From: Serinus canaria
Taxonomy: Eukaryota; Chordata; Aves; Passeriformes; Fringillidae
Direction of reading: 5' to 3'
Assembly: GCF_022539315.1 (NCBI RefSeq)
Contig: NC_066333.1
Location: 13,951,501-14,015,500, forward strand
Length of the DNA stretch: 64,000 nucleotides
Below, in pieces: positions 1 through 11,829 of this stretch. The notes beneath the pieces are model-generated. The model was not told the origin of the DNA and ran no database searches. It saw only the letters and a program-made list of their open reading frames with translations. The translations under genes and the position numbers were made by a program. Positions within the stretch are counted from its first letter, which is position 1, and every line of letters starts with the position of its first letter.

Positions 1-3000
1 ATGTAGCAGAATCAGTCCTTGTTGGGAGATTACAAAATAAAGGGTGATAAGAGAAAAAAAAAAAAGTGTGGAGCTTAGAACTATGAACAATGCAGAATTT
101 TTCTTAGAGGTTATTGAGAATTCATTGGAAACCACCAGACTATAAAATCTCATCATCTTTGCTGACTATTCAGTTCATCATCAACTAGGAGGGATGGCCT
201 GAGTTCACTTTTCCCCACCTCTTCCAAAAATCTAGCAAACTTCCAGAAAAAGCATCATACTGAACTGGCACGTGCCAGGCTGCACAGCTGGGAAGCAAAA
301 GGAGGTGTTCTGGCAGGAGAGCTCCCCTCTGATTCCTGGGGCTCTGGGAAAACCAGGCTGTACCACCCTGAGCACAACGTGCCCCCACACCTGGACCACA
401 GCTGCAGCAGGAGAGGTGCAAAGGTTCACCTTGACAGGACAGGATGGCTGAAGAGAGAGGCACAAAGGGGGACAGGGTCTCCTCAGGCACAGCAGCTGAA
501 GGAGGGCCATAACAGCAGCAGCTTAAAGTTATCACAGAATGTTTATTATTCACCAGCGTTACACACTGCAAAGCTTTTTGATGTCTGCTCAGCTCAGACC
601 TGGAAAAGCTGAGCCTCAAGCTGCAAGGTTAACCCAGCTTGGCCAAAGCCTGTGCTTAACCCTGACATGTTTGAAACTTGAGCTATAAAGTGTCATAAAC
701 AGGGACCACTTGGTTTTAAAGGCAAGTATGGAGAGTCCTTTTATAACAGTCCAGCAGGATGTTCTAGTATCTCTGTCCGTAGAATCCTGGCCCTGCTAAA
801 TGAACTGCTGAGAAAGTGAGTCTGACTACCAGAGAATAAGAGGTGTTATACCTTGCAGACATCAAACCTGTTGTTTTAGTACCTCCCTGAAATTTGTAAT
901 GGGCTTACACCGCAGCAATGCCATCAGGCAGTAAGATTGGTGGGCAGCTGAGGTTCATTAAGCAAATGAAGCCACACTTGAAAAGTGTTATGTGACAGTG
1001 AATCAGTCTGGGCCTTTACCAACACACAAATGTTATGGAAAAAAGTGTTTATAACTGGCATTTGTATTGCAGCAAATGCTTTAGCAGAGAGCTGGACTCA
1101 GAGCCAGTGCAAGTGCTGCCGTGTGGTTCAGAGTGCCAGGGTGCCACACGGGTACCCAGTCAGCTGGGGTTTGTTTCTCTGCAGCCCACGGGGAGCTGGA
1201 GTCATTTGCAACAGAACTAATCCTTGTTTTGTGCAAGGCACAGGCGTGAGGGGAGAGGGGAGGAAGCAGCAGGCATACATCAAGCACTCTTTAGGCAGCG
1301 AGCCTCTGCCAAGGGGAGATAAGGAGAAATGAATTAGCTACTCTGGACCCGCTTCTCCTTCTCAAATAACTTCGGCTCAGTGCCTAGTGAAAGCACATCC
1401 TTGCTTGCAAAGTCTTGTTTCCGCTCCATGTCAATTTTCTAGTGCTAAACTAATTTGCTGAGGCTCTGCTAATGTCCCTGCCAGAGGAGCTTCCATCGCC
1501 CTTATCTTTATTTACTCAGAAACATCATGACAGTATATTTTACCCCTCTTTGCCTTTCAAATTATTTTCAGCAATATTCCCCATCTCTCCCAAAAGCTGC
1601 TTCCTGCACAGGGATACATCTTACCACGAGGAAAATGCAAATGCAGCAGTCAGGTCCTGGACACGTGTTGCACAATGCTGGTGGCAGAGGAGTGGGTGGC
1701 TGGTAGCCCTGGCCTTGGCTCAGCCAGCAGCCTGGGGTGGCAGCAGCACCACAAAGCAGCACCAGGACTGCAAATGCCCTGGGCCTGGCACTGGGTGGCC
1801 ACTGCAGGCAGGAGCCCCCTCTGCTCAGGGCAGTGGGGATGTCAGCTCTGAGCCACAGGCTGTGCCTGGCACAGCTGGCAGGTCACAGCAAGGCTCTGCA
1901 CTGTCTCTCCTTTGCCTATCCAAGGTCTGGGCTGGTTGCTGGACTATTCTAGCAAGTAACTGCAGCAAGGAAGAGGGGCATGCCTTAAGTGCTGGAGCAG
2001 TGTCATGAGACAGGCCCACAGAGAGCCCAGGGCCCTCTTCTTGCAGGACCTGACCCTAGTGGCTCCACATAATTTATTTGGAGCTCTTTAGTCAGTGGAG
2101 TATTTAATAATTTTGCAATTAAAACCTGTCTTTAGGTTTATTCACTCTGCCCATGTCTGCACCTTCCTCCCTGTGGAGGTCTGGGACGTGGCTGCACAAG
2201 AGCATCCAGAGCATCCACGCTGGGCTGGAGGAGGTTACTGGAGGGCAAGGGCTGATCCCTCCCTCCGTCCCTCTGCAGGCTGAAGGAGGAGCCTCCCTCC
2301 AATGAGGCAGGATGATCCTGCTCCCCAGAGCTCACCCCAACAGCCAAAGTGATCCCTGCCAGGAGCACAGAGCCTTTGCAGGGGCAGCACTGCTCCCTCC
2401 CCACAGGCAGAATGCCTCCAGCAGGATGGAGACGGGGGGCCCTTCCTCTCTCCTGAGAGCTGAGGATTTGGAGGGAGCCTGTTCCACACCTTTGGGCACT
2501 CAGCCATCTGCAGCTTCTCACCTTCTCCTTCCCTGCTTGCTCACTGGAGCCAGATGTAGTGCTACATGTTCAGAACATGTGAAGAGTCAAGCCCTCCTGT
2601 TTTATTTTGTCTTTGGGATAAAGTCCAGGGTTACAGTGATTAGAGGTTCTCTTCAGTTTCCTGTTAAATAATTCTAATTATGCATCTGTTTTAATCACGA
2701 TCTCCTGGCTGGTGGCAAAAGGAAATGCAGTAGGTTCTGGCTTGGACATCACAGCTAATGACTTTCTAGTAGGTTCAGAACAACAAGGTACCAGTGCCAC
2801 CTCTTGTTAGTAAAATCTGATAGCAGCAAGCCAATGACTAATGGTCCAGGACCAGCCTTGCTCTGCTCCACTGCTGTCACATAAAGTCACGTTCTTGCTC
2901 AGCTTATGGGGCCATTGGGGACGCTGGACAGAAAATTTTTACACCTAGAGTACATTTGCAGCATTGAAAAATTCTGGAAGGTTGTGCAGGGCTGGTTGTG

Positions 3001-4825
3001 GGGACAGGCAGCAGCACAGGGTGGGCATGGACAGCAGTGCCCTGAACCCAACACGTCACCCTGGGCACCTGGACAGAGCCCAGGGATCTAAACCCCTGCT
3101 CCTCTCAGGACACACAGCAGACTTCAGGAAAACAAAAGCTCTTTTTTTCTTGCTCTTTTAGATTGGCAGGGAGCTCAGGTACTCCGAGGAACAAGGGTAT
3201 CAAATTTGAATTACTGTTTATTTCTACCACAGCCATGCCCAAAATCTTGGACTGCGCTGGGGACCCTGTTGCCTTGTGCTGTTCAGAACTTGTCAAGAGA
3301 AACTACAGCATGAATGAATCAAACAGAAACAGTGAGAAAAAGAAACAAATGTAGAAGGGGGGAAATAATCTGCATGGGATGACAGAGCTGGTGACAGAGC
3401 TTGGTCAGGAGAACCCAAATACTGACCCCACACCTCTCGAGCAGTCAGTGATACACTGACTTTATCACAGTTCTCTTTTGTATTCAGAAGGATGCCTGTA
3501 TCCAGAAGTTACAGCAAAGTCATTACAAGTTCTAGTTCAGTGTTTTCTTTTGTACAATGCCAGAGCTCATTCCAATGAGAATGGAACAGAATCCCTAATT
3601 CAGCATACTTTTGATATGAACACAGATGTTAATCCAAGAATCTGTGAAAAAACTAGGAACACTTGCTTCAGTTTTAAAAATGGATGTAATCCCACTGAAA
3701 TTAATAGTACAACTCATCCCAGCTGCAGAATTAAATGTACATTCTCTGCTCTTTGAAGATCAATACCATTATTTAGTACCGTGTCTTTATTAATAATTGG
3801 CTAAAGCCCCTCTCCTGTACCTCTGACAGCAATCTCCTTGGCACAAACATGCCCAGAGCTGAGCCCAAGTGTCAGTGCTGGCCAGAGCAGAGCCCCAGGC
3901 TGTGTGTGCTTGGAGCCAGGTCCTGCCTGTCTGGCTGCTTGGCTGGTGGGAGCAGCAGGGGCACGGGGCTGAGCAATGCAGGCAGTGCTGGCAAGGAAGC
4001 TGCTCTGAGCCCAGGAAGTGCAGTTTGCCTTTGGCCTGTAGGGCTGAGCCTCAGCTCTGCTGCCAAGCCTCGGAGCTCTCGCCCCATGGACAGACGCACA
4101 CGGCTTTTCCCATCAGCTCCATCAGAATAAATACAACTGTGCTGTGGTTTCTTGTTATAAACTCTTTACAGGAGCTAATTACTGTTGGCACAGGATTAAC
4201 CACCAGTTGTTGAAGTGAAATTTTGCTCAGCTCTGGATGCTGCCTGCACTCACAGTATGGTGAGAGGAACGTGCTGCCCACAGGTGCTCTGCCAGGGCAA
4301 GATCAACCCCTCTGCCCTTCAGGTAGAATTAAAAATCCTCTTTTACCTTTTCAATAAGCAGGGGATGAATCCCAGAGTCCTTGTCAACATTTCCCCTCTA
4401 AACAAGCTCCATTCTCGTGCTCAGACTGCAGCAGCCTGCAAATGCTCTGGCACCTGTGCCTGTGTGCTCAGTCTGCTCTGTTCCAGGGGTACACATGGTG
4501 TGCAAGGCTGCAGGGAAAGGATCCCTTTCAGGCTGGTTTGCTGCTCAGGGCTGAGCAGGTGGTTTTATACCATTCTGAATAGCTGCTTTGACTGTGAAAA
4601 TGAAGGGAAAAAAATCTGTCCTGTGGACACCAACCTGTGAGGTTTGCACTTTATTTATGGGAAAATAATTCAGCAGGGTCAATGGGGCATTGGTTTACAG
4701 GGTGCCCTAGCTGCACTGATGAGTAATCTGCTAATTAATAGCTTTGGAAATGCTGCCAAGATGCTGCCAGAGGGATTGCAGCACACCAGCAGACCTCGCT
4801 CAGCTCCTGAGCAGACATTCTCAAC
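1..4825. other. Intergenic, no gene seen
   Basis: This is mixed unique sequence with AT-rich parts around 2080-2140, 2650-2700 and 3480-3800. Short frames exist on both strands but none shows a domain or codon pattern of a real gene. Confidence 0.7.
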
Positions 4826-4829
4826 AGCC

Positions 4830-4895
4830 AGCAGAGCTGCTGGGATGAACAGGATGGCCTCTTACTGCTCCTTCCAGTCTGTTCTGTAGGCCAAA
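4830..4895 (+). mobile_element. Possible old CR1 3' end
   Basis: GCTGGGATGAACAGGATGG, then CCTTCCAGTCTGTTCTGTAGG, recalls the CR1 end (GGATGACCTC, CCCTTCCAGCC, ATTCTATG). The match is short and diverged, so this call is weak. Confidence 0.3.
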
Positions 4896-7800
4896 AGATG
4901 TTAGATCTTATGTCTGTCCTCAAATACACATCTTTATTTTTGTATTCCTGGCATCGTGAGTCTCTGTAGCTGAAAGTCAGCCCTGACTTCTATCTAAGCA
5001 AGATCTCAGTGTTTTCAAAAAGAGTAACAAAAATGCAAATCATCTGACAGCTTCCTCTTTGGCCAACAGGAATTCAACAAATAAGTCTGCAGGCTGTGTC
5101 CTTAAACCTAAGAAGTCTTTGTGCAGAAGCTGAGGTAGAAAAGCTACCTGTTCATCTAGAAAATAATGAATTGTGCACTGTGGTCTCTTGTTCTTACATC
5201 TAAAAAGCAATACTGCTCCAAACTAAATCTGTCAGTGGGACATAGATACTTGAAGGATTAGTTTTATGGGATTCCCAGTTGTACTGCCAACTGCTGTCTC
5301 CCAGGAGGGTTGAATGTTGGGAAAATCTGTTCTAAATCTATACATTAATTAAAAACCCCTCAGACCCTTGTTCAGTATTTTCAGTGGGCATTGAGGATGT
5401 TGGACTGAGGAAGGAATGCTGTTCCAGTGCTTTCTGTCCATCTGTTCAAAACTGACCCTTCCTTTTGCATGAACAGTGCTGTTTCCTTGCCAGACCTGGC
5501 TGCTGGGGAAGAGGAATTCAAAGCAGAGAAGAGTTGGTGTCTGGGTGCACGTGAATGGCCCAGGCTGTCCCTCAGCAGGGAGGATCAGCCACCTGCTGCT
5601 GGAGCTGCTGCAGTCACCTCCCTCTCTGGGTGCCCTCAGTGCCTCACTGACTGCTGGTGTGCAGGCACAGGGCAGCCAGCCTGCCCTCCACACCACCACA
5701 GTGGTTAGTGAGACAGCTTTTCCTTGAGTCTCCAGATCAAGAGTGGAATTTTCCTGCTGTTCTCACTGGCTGTGCACCTCACACTCGATCACTGCTTTCC
5801 TCTCTGGGAAAGCAGTGGCTGTGGGTCCAAGTCCCTTATGACAAACTTTTCGTTTTTTTCATTGAAGTGCTATCTTTTCCTTGCTTCTGTCACCTTCAGG
5901 AAACCTGTTACCCAACTCTGGGTGCTCTTTGAGGAAGCAAAGATTAAGTAACAGGCAGCAACAGGGGATGTATGACAGTGCACTGAGAAACTGCATCTCT
6001 GGGACAGCAGGTTCCGTAAATGCCACCCGGAGCAGGGACCACTGGATGCTTCCCTGTCTCAAGTTCCTTTCTGGGTGCTTTCTTCACTCCCTTGGTGTTT
6101 GTTCTCCTGCAACAGCAAGGAAATGGATAAGAGGAAGGAAAGGAGGCAATGAGCACACATCTGAGAGGGAGGGGGCAGAGGAAGGTACCAGAGGTGCCCT
6201 TCCAGCTTGTGCAACTGGCCTGTGCCCAGCCAGCAGTGTCCCAACAGGGCACAGGGGCACTTTCCTGTTAGACAAGAGCCCTGAGAAGGAAAGGAGAAGT
6301 GGGGCCCTGTGGCTTACAGGAATCAGTGTGGACCAACCAACGCCCTGTCCAGACAGCACAGGCCCTGCCTTTGCCCTCACCCACCATCCTGCAGGGCTCT
6401 ATCAGTCACAGAGCAACTCTGGGTGTTGTTCAGCACAGCTAATGAGGGGATCTCTGTCCCAGGTGAAGCAATCTGGAGACCCATTCCTTCTGGGTGACTT
6501 GCCCAGAGCCCTGGGGGCAATTCCAGGGACCAGTTTTTCAGCCTGTTCACTCTGTTATTTTTGCTAGGCACGGTCTAACAGGGCAGTAACTCCTCAAAGC
6601 CAGCCTGGAGGGGCAGAGCCCCTTCTCCCCAGGGCACAGGGCAGAAGGCAGCACTGCCTGGCCGGGGAGGCTGCGGGCAGCAGGGCCAGCCCGAGCCCTG
6701 GAGCCCCTTCTCCCAGCCAGAGGCATCTCTGCCCTGCAGAGGAAACCCTCCAGCCGAGCTCTCTGCTCTCCTGCTGGACCCGAGGGTCCTGTGGCTATGA
6801 ATCAGCTCCTGCTGGACCTGCCAGATGAAAGCCCTGCCCTTCTCTAGAGGTTCAAGCTGTACACAGCTGATTTCGGGTAGCTGCTGCAACCATACTTTTG
6901 AATGGCTAGCCAGAGTTGCTTTTTTTTTTTTTTTTTGCCTGAAATACATGATTTTTATGCACTGTTGTATTTTTGCCAGGTGTCTGAGCTTTCCAAGTGA
7001 CATGACTACCAGGCCCAAAAGAAACAATCTATTTTTTCCTGTTGCACCTGTCATCACAAAGTTTAAAAAGGACCTGGAAACACACCTGGAGAGGCACTCT
7101 CAAGACAAAAGATGTCAAACCTTGTATTCTCAGTGTCTTCTTAGATCTGTTTGTTAGTTAATTGTGCTGGCTATAGTAATGCTTTGAAATTCTTGCTGTA
7201 TTTAATTGTCAGTGACAGAGCTGATGTTTAGTTTCTGGTCTGAAGAGCAGCCTGGTTTTCACAGAGTCTGGTGTGTTGTGCTTGAGCTCCCTGCTCAGTC
7301 TGCTGAAGCTGAAGGGCTGTGGTTTGAAATGAACTTGTTTGCAGCTTAGGTTTCTAATAAAAGAGATCAGCATTGCAGGCTGCTGGACCACCAGCTTTAT
7401 CTCCCAGCAAAGCCTGCAGGGCTCAGCTTCATCCTGGGAGTGCTCAGCACCTTGCTGACTTAAATAATTTTATGTGATTGTGTGAGGGACTGGCAAATGC
7501 CCCCGACCCAGCTGGGCACACCTGGATTATTGTATGGGTTATAAATGTGTTGAAGAGTGCCAGTGCTCAGCTGAACTCGGCAGTGCTGGGTGCAGGACAG
7601 ACAGAGTGCCAAAACTGGCCCTGACCAGCAGGTTCTGTGAGTGGGGGCCTTGTTTTGCACTGGGCAGAGTATGGGGTTTGAAATGTGTCAGCCCCAACAC
7701 TGCCATTCAGCTGAGTCAAAGGCCCCAGCTGAGTGGGTGGATTTTTACAGAAGGCCTGGCTAATTTTTAGACCATTAGTAATGGAGCTGAGGAAGATAAG

Positions 7801-9839
7801 GTAATGAACAGTGTGCTCCTGTCTCATGCTGCAGAGTGCAGAGAGTTCAGCTGCAAGAGTTAAGAAAGAATTCTTTTCCCCATCTGTGCCATTGCACAAG
7901 AGCAGAGGTGCCTGAGCCAGGGGACAGCAGCAGGAGCTGGGTGTTGGACATGGTGGGGTTTATTGACGACCCATTTCTTCTGACACTCCTGAGGTGGGAT
8001 CTGTGCAAGTGGCTCTGGGCAGGCAGCCTTGCCCTTTGGTCCCTTCAGGGCCAACAAGGAGCAGGAGGAGACGAGCTGCAGCCTGGGAGCTGTGTCCCAA
8101 GGGCTGGGGTTCGTTCCCATCTCAGTGCTGAGAATGGGCAGTACTGCCCATGGCACTGTGCCACGGTGCTGTGAAACACCTTCAGTGCTCCTGAGCACTT
8201 CACACGTGGGCAAAGGGCCATAAAGAAAGGGATCGTTTAATATTTGGATGCATCGATTGCAAGGCTTAAAATATGGGATTCTTTCCTCAGTGTGCTTTAG
8301 ATGGATAAGTGTCACCTCTCAAAACAAGTGATCTGGATCTCTCTGTGACTGTGAAGCTGCTAGAAAAGTACAAAAATTGCCTTTGCTTTCTATACAAATC
8401 TCAGTAGTTTTCTTCTTAATATGTGCATCCATGATTGAAGGTTAAAATTATCACTCAGATCTCTAGACGTGCTCCCAGCCAAGAAAATGGGGTAAATTCA
8501 GCTCTAACTTCACCTTCCAAAGAAAAGAAAAAGGTAGAAATGTTGAATGACAGAGTGCACATAACTCTCCCTACATTAGACATTTTAGTAAGGGCTCCAT
8601 TGGGGCACTAATTTATTTCAATTTTTGCATGCAGTGCTGTGCAGATCCCAGCCTTCTTCACTGTCCTTGGCCCCACCAAATACACCAGCTAATGCTCTTT
8701 TTACACACGGGTGGTTATAGGCCTGTATCTACTGTTACAGGACATTTTTTTCTTGAAGTTAGATTACAGCACAGTGCAGGTAATTAAACAGTGATCTCTA
8801 TACAAATTAAAAGGGTTGGTGCATACTTTATTTTGGAAGCACAATTACAGTAATTTCAGTGCATGCTGACTGCATAACAGCACGCTCAGGACCCGGGGCC
8901 CATTCGGGGATGTGTGAGTGCTGCTTGCACATGCAAATGTGAGGCTTACTCACCTCCTGCCTTTGAAGTGCCACCGCTGCACAACCCCCAGGGAAATGTG
9001 CCTGCACCCCAAGGCTCCCCAATTTTCAAATGGTTTGGGAAACAATACTTGAAAATTAAGACTCTTCTTCCCATTTCCTGCTAAACATCACCACATCTGA
9101 GCAGTACACAATACCCCGGTGAATGGGTGCGTTTCCTTTTTCCCCTTGCCAGGCAGTGCCCCGGGAGGCACGGCAGGGCAGGGCAGGCTGCCCCCAGCGC
9201 AGCTCCCGGTGCAGTTCATCACTGCCTGGCTCCTCACCACCTCTGCGGGCTCCAGGGGAGCTGCCTGCCATGAACAGCCCCTGGCACAGCTGCGGCCAGC
9301 CGGGCAGCGCTGCAGATGCCCGGGTTAGAGCGTTCGGGGTTTAACTGCTCCTCACGCCACTCCCCTGCTGCTGAGGCGAATTCTTGAAGCACACTCACGG
9401 TGTTTTTCCCTCACGACCGGGCTCCAAGCCAGAGCTGGTGTCCAGGAGCAGGGCGAGGAGCACGGCAGGCTTTGCCTGGCTGATTGCATGCGCGGCAGGC
9501 AGGGGCAGCACAGCATTTAACACCCTGCCCGAGTTAAAGTCTGATCTCAAAACCAGCTGGGAAGGGGATGTGATTCCGAGCGGCTGCTTACAATGTAGGT
9601 CAGTTGAATGCAAAAGTGAAAGCAGATGCACCATGAGATTCCCACGTCTGCAGAGGGAGGGGATGTCAGGCTGTCAGTGCAAAAAACCCCAGAACTGATG
9701 TGTGCCTCGTGCTCTCCGATGAGTGACAAGCGCTGCCCTCCTGCCAGCATGGGAAGTGGCAGAATCCAAGAGTGGGCATGAATTCGAGAGTGCAGCCCCC
9801 AGGAGGGGCGAACCGCGAGTGTTGGTGTGCGCACACATC
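4896..9839. other. Intergenic, no gene seen
   Basis: This is unique sequence. An octamer ATGCAAAT inside the inverted repeat CACATGCAAATGTG lies at 8928-8941. GC rises from 9130 towards the minisatellite. There is no recognisable protein. Confidence 0.7.
6920..6936. repeat. T17 homopolymer
   Basis: This is 17 uninterrupted T on the plus strand, in unique sequence. Confidence 0.97.
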
Positions 9840-10080
9840 CCCGGCATCCTCCGGCATCCCTCCGGGATCCTCCAGCATCCCACCCTGCCGGGATCCATCC
9901 CTCCGGGATCCATCCCTCCGGCATCCCACCCTGCCGGGATCCATCCCCGCCGGGATCCATCCCTCCGGCATCCCACCCTGCCTGGATCCATCCCCGCCGG
10001 GATCCATCCCTCCGGGATCCCACCCTGCCGGGATCCATCCCCGCCGGGATCCATTCCTCCGGGATCCTATCCTGCCGAGA
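9840..10080. repeat. GC-rich minisatellite with 15/16-bp units and 46-47 bp higher-order period
   Basis: Basic units are CCATCCCTCCGGGAT and CCATCCCCGCCGGGAT. They are grouped with a CATCCCACCCTGCCGGGAT unit into blocks of 46-47 bp that start at 9876, 9922, 9969 and 10016. About 11 GGATCC (BamHI) sites fall in 240 bp. The array is CpG-rich and runs directly into a CpG-rich patch. Frames through it on both strands are open only because the units lack stop codons. Confidence 0.95.
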
Positions 10081-10330
10081 TGCTGGTGCGGCCCCGGCCG
10101 GCCCGGCGGGGCCGGGAGGAGCCCGTGCGGTGCCCGGTGACCGCTCGGGGGCCGCAGGGACAGGAACGCTCCCGCCCCGGCCGCTGCCGCTTCCCCGAAC
10201 CGCGGGGCTGCGGGAAATCCGCGGCGCTGCCCGAGCCCGGCCCCGCCGCACCGAGCTGCCCCGGCAGCCGCCAGGGCCGGGGAGGCACCCACGGGCACCA
10301 CGGGGACTTTCTCCCTGCGCCTCAGAAATT
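10060..10330. other. CpG-rich patch
   Basis: Dense CG dinucleotides (CCCCGGCCGGCCCGGCGGGGCC) follow the minisatellite. The patch is short. It could be a small orphan CpG island or simply GC-rich sequence generated along with the array. No TATA box or coding frame supports a promoter. Confidence 0.5.
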
Positions 10331-10418
10331 GTCTGTTCATACAGTTATTAACTGATATTAAATCTATGTGTGAATTTTAAACGGATCGCTGTAACACAGA
10401 TACGCTTGCAGGATGTAA

Positions 10419-10434
10419 GCATTGCAATGCAAAT
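10419..10434. promoter_or_regulatory. C/EBP palindrome overlapping an octamer motif
   Basis: GCATTGCAATGC is a perfect 12-bp palindrome containing ATTGCAAT, an optimal C/EBP dimer site. It overlaps ATGCAAAT (10427-10434), a perfect octamer, followed by TTAATTT. Binding is inferred from motif quality only. Confidence 0.4.
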
Positions 10435-10513
10435 TAATTTTTCTTACTTACAAAGTGGATTCCAAATTTACATCCTCACAGGGAATTAATTAGGAGGAGC
10501 TTTTGCCTCTGCG

Positions 10514-10537
10514 AAAAAAAAAAAAAAAAAAAAAAAA
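10514..10537. repeat. A24 homopolymer
   Basis: This is 24 uninterrupted A on the plus strand. No retrocopy structure or target-site duplication is visible around it. Confidence 0.97.
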
Positions 10538-11559
10538 GCCTTGAAACCCACAGTTCTGTGGGTGTCCCAGGGCACCACAGCAAGATGGGACAGATATTTG
10601 AAACACGCCACTTGCCTCAGTCATTGCTTTCAGAAAGTCAGAATGCTCTGAGCATAAAGGCTTTCTTCATATTAAACCACTGAGATCGATCACCTGATTT
10701 TAAATTTCTTCTAGACAGCATAATGCATTAGTAAAACTCCCAAGGGAGTATTAAAAAGAATTCTTTCTGCGGCTATGGAGATGTAGGTGTGTTGCTGTGG
10801 GGTAAGGTAAGGTGAGGTGCGTTCTTGCTGCACAGCATCTGTGCTGTGGTTTGCCTCGTGTTCTTGCTTTTACCCTGTGGTAAATGAGAAGCTCCCCCAG
10901 GATGAAAGAGGAAGTATCTCTCCAACTTGAAACATCTTGGCAAGCACAGCAGCAAAACAGAAATATTTTTATTTCTCCTTAATGACTCAAGAATATTTTT
11001 AATTCTCCCACATCTAATACATGAGTGCTGTCAAATTCTGACTACAGCAGTGTACTGTGGCAGTGTGCTTCTCCATTTGACCAAAAAGAGCTGCCAAAGG
11101 AGGTGATGGATGAAGAGTTCAAACTTCAGTGCTGAGGGAGGTCAGCCTGTGAGTGATGATCTGCCACTGGCCTCAGATCATGAGCTGTTTGCACAACGTG
11201 GGCTCAGGACAAGCCCAGGCTGAAGATGACAGATGATGCCATGTAAGCTCTCCCAGGTGGCTCATTCCAGTCTGATCCAGATCATCTGCACCCAAGGTCA
11301 TGAGCACTCCAGAGCCAGTCACTGGCGAGGGTGACAGGCTTGGTGACCTCCCTCCCACTGTTCTGAAGGATGACAAAAGGGAAGGTAAACAAATAACAAG
11401 AGTTCTCTGCCACTCATGGCCTACTCTGAAGCTTCAGCAGTGGGAAGGGAAGGGGTGAGACCCTGGTGAGTAACACAAGCCAGTGCTGTTTCTTCTCAGA
11501 AGTCACTGCCCAGATGATGGCCCTGCTGGGCATGTGATTGCTGTATGCACAGAAGAGAG
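10538..11559. other. Intergenic, no gene seen
   Basis: This is unique sequence with a short GGTAA run near 10801. If the retroelement call at 11.6 kb is right, the right part could be its LTR. Confidence 0.5.
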
Positions 11560-11690
11560 CAGTATCACACTCTTCTCAGGATTTAGCCACTTCCTAAATT
11601 TGTGGTTTGGTGAGCAGAATAGAATCTTGCATTTGGTGGCCTCAGAAAGTGACTAAAATTAGAATTAGAGGTGGATGTATTTTTCAACTT
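11560..11690 (+). mobile_element. Possible LTR-internal junction of a decayed endogenous retroelement
   Basis: An AATAGAATCTTGCA stretch looks like a degraded poly(A) signal and LTR end. It is followed by TTTGGTGGCCTCAGAAAGTGAC, which has the form of a tRNA primer-binding site (TGG start), and then AT-rich leader-like sequence. No gag, pol or env frame is readable in the following 2 kb and no matching second LTR was found. It may be a fragment of an ERV-L-like element or a chance likeness. Confidence 0.35.
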
Positions 11691-11708
11691 TTTTGGACCG
11701 AGTGTCTT

Positions 11709-11828
11709 GGCTGGCATTTCCCCATTCTGCTGTTTCCTTGCCCTGTGAATTAGGTCTGTTTGATCTATGGCTGGCATTTCCTCATTCCCCTTCCTCCCTG
11801 CCCTGTGAATTAGGTCTGTCTGGTCCAT
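11709..11828. repeat. 60-bp tandem duplication
   Basis: Two adjacent copies start GGCTGGCATTTCC and both contain GCCCTGTGAATTAGGTCTGT. The offset is exactly 60 bp (11709 and 11769). Copies differ at several positions, so the duplication is not recent. Confidence 0.9.
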
Positions 11829-11829
11829 G

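Noticed and set aside
3478..3756. 92-residue frame with several Cys and Asn residues
   Set aside because: It lacks an ATG start at its left end (a TTG is used), has no signal peptide or domain, and lies in AT-rich intergenic sequence.
9547..10355. Long frames on both strands (up to 234 residues) with GWIPAGMDPG-like repeats
   Set aside because: They read through the 15/16-bp minisatellite, which lacks stop codons in several frames. There is no domain, and several frames on both strands are equally open.
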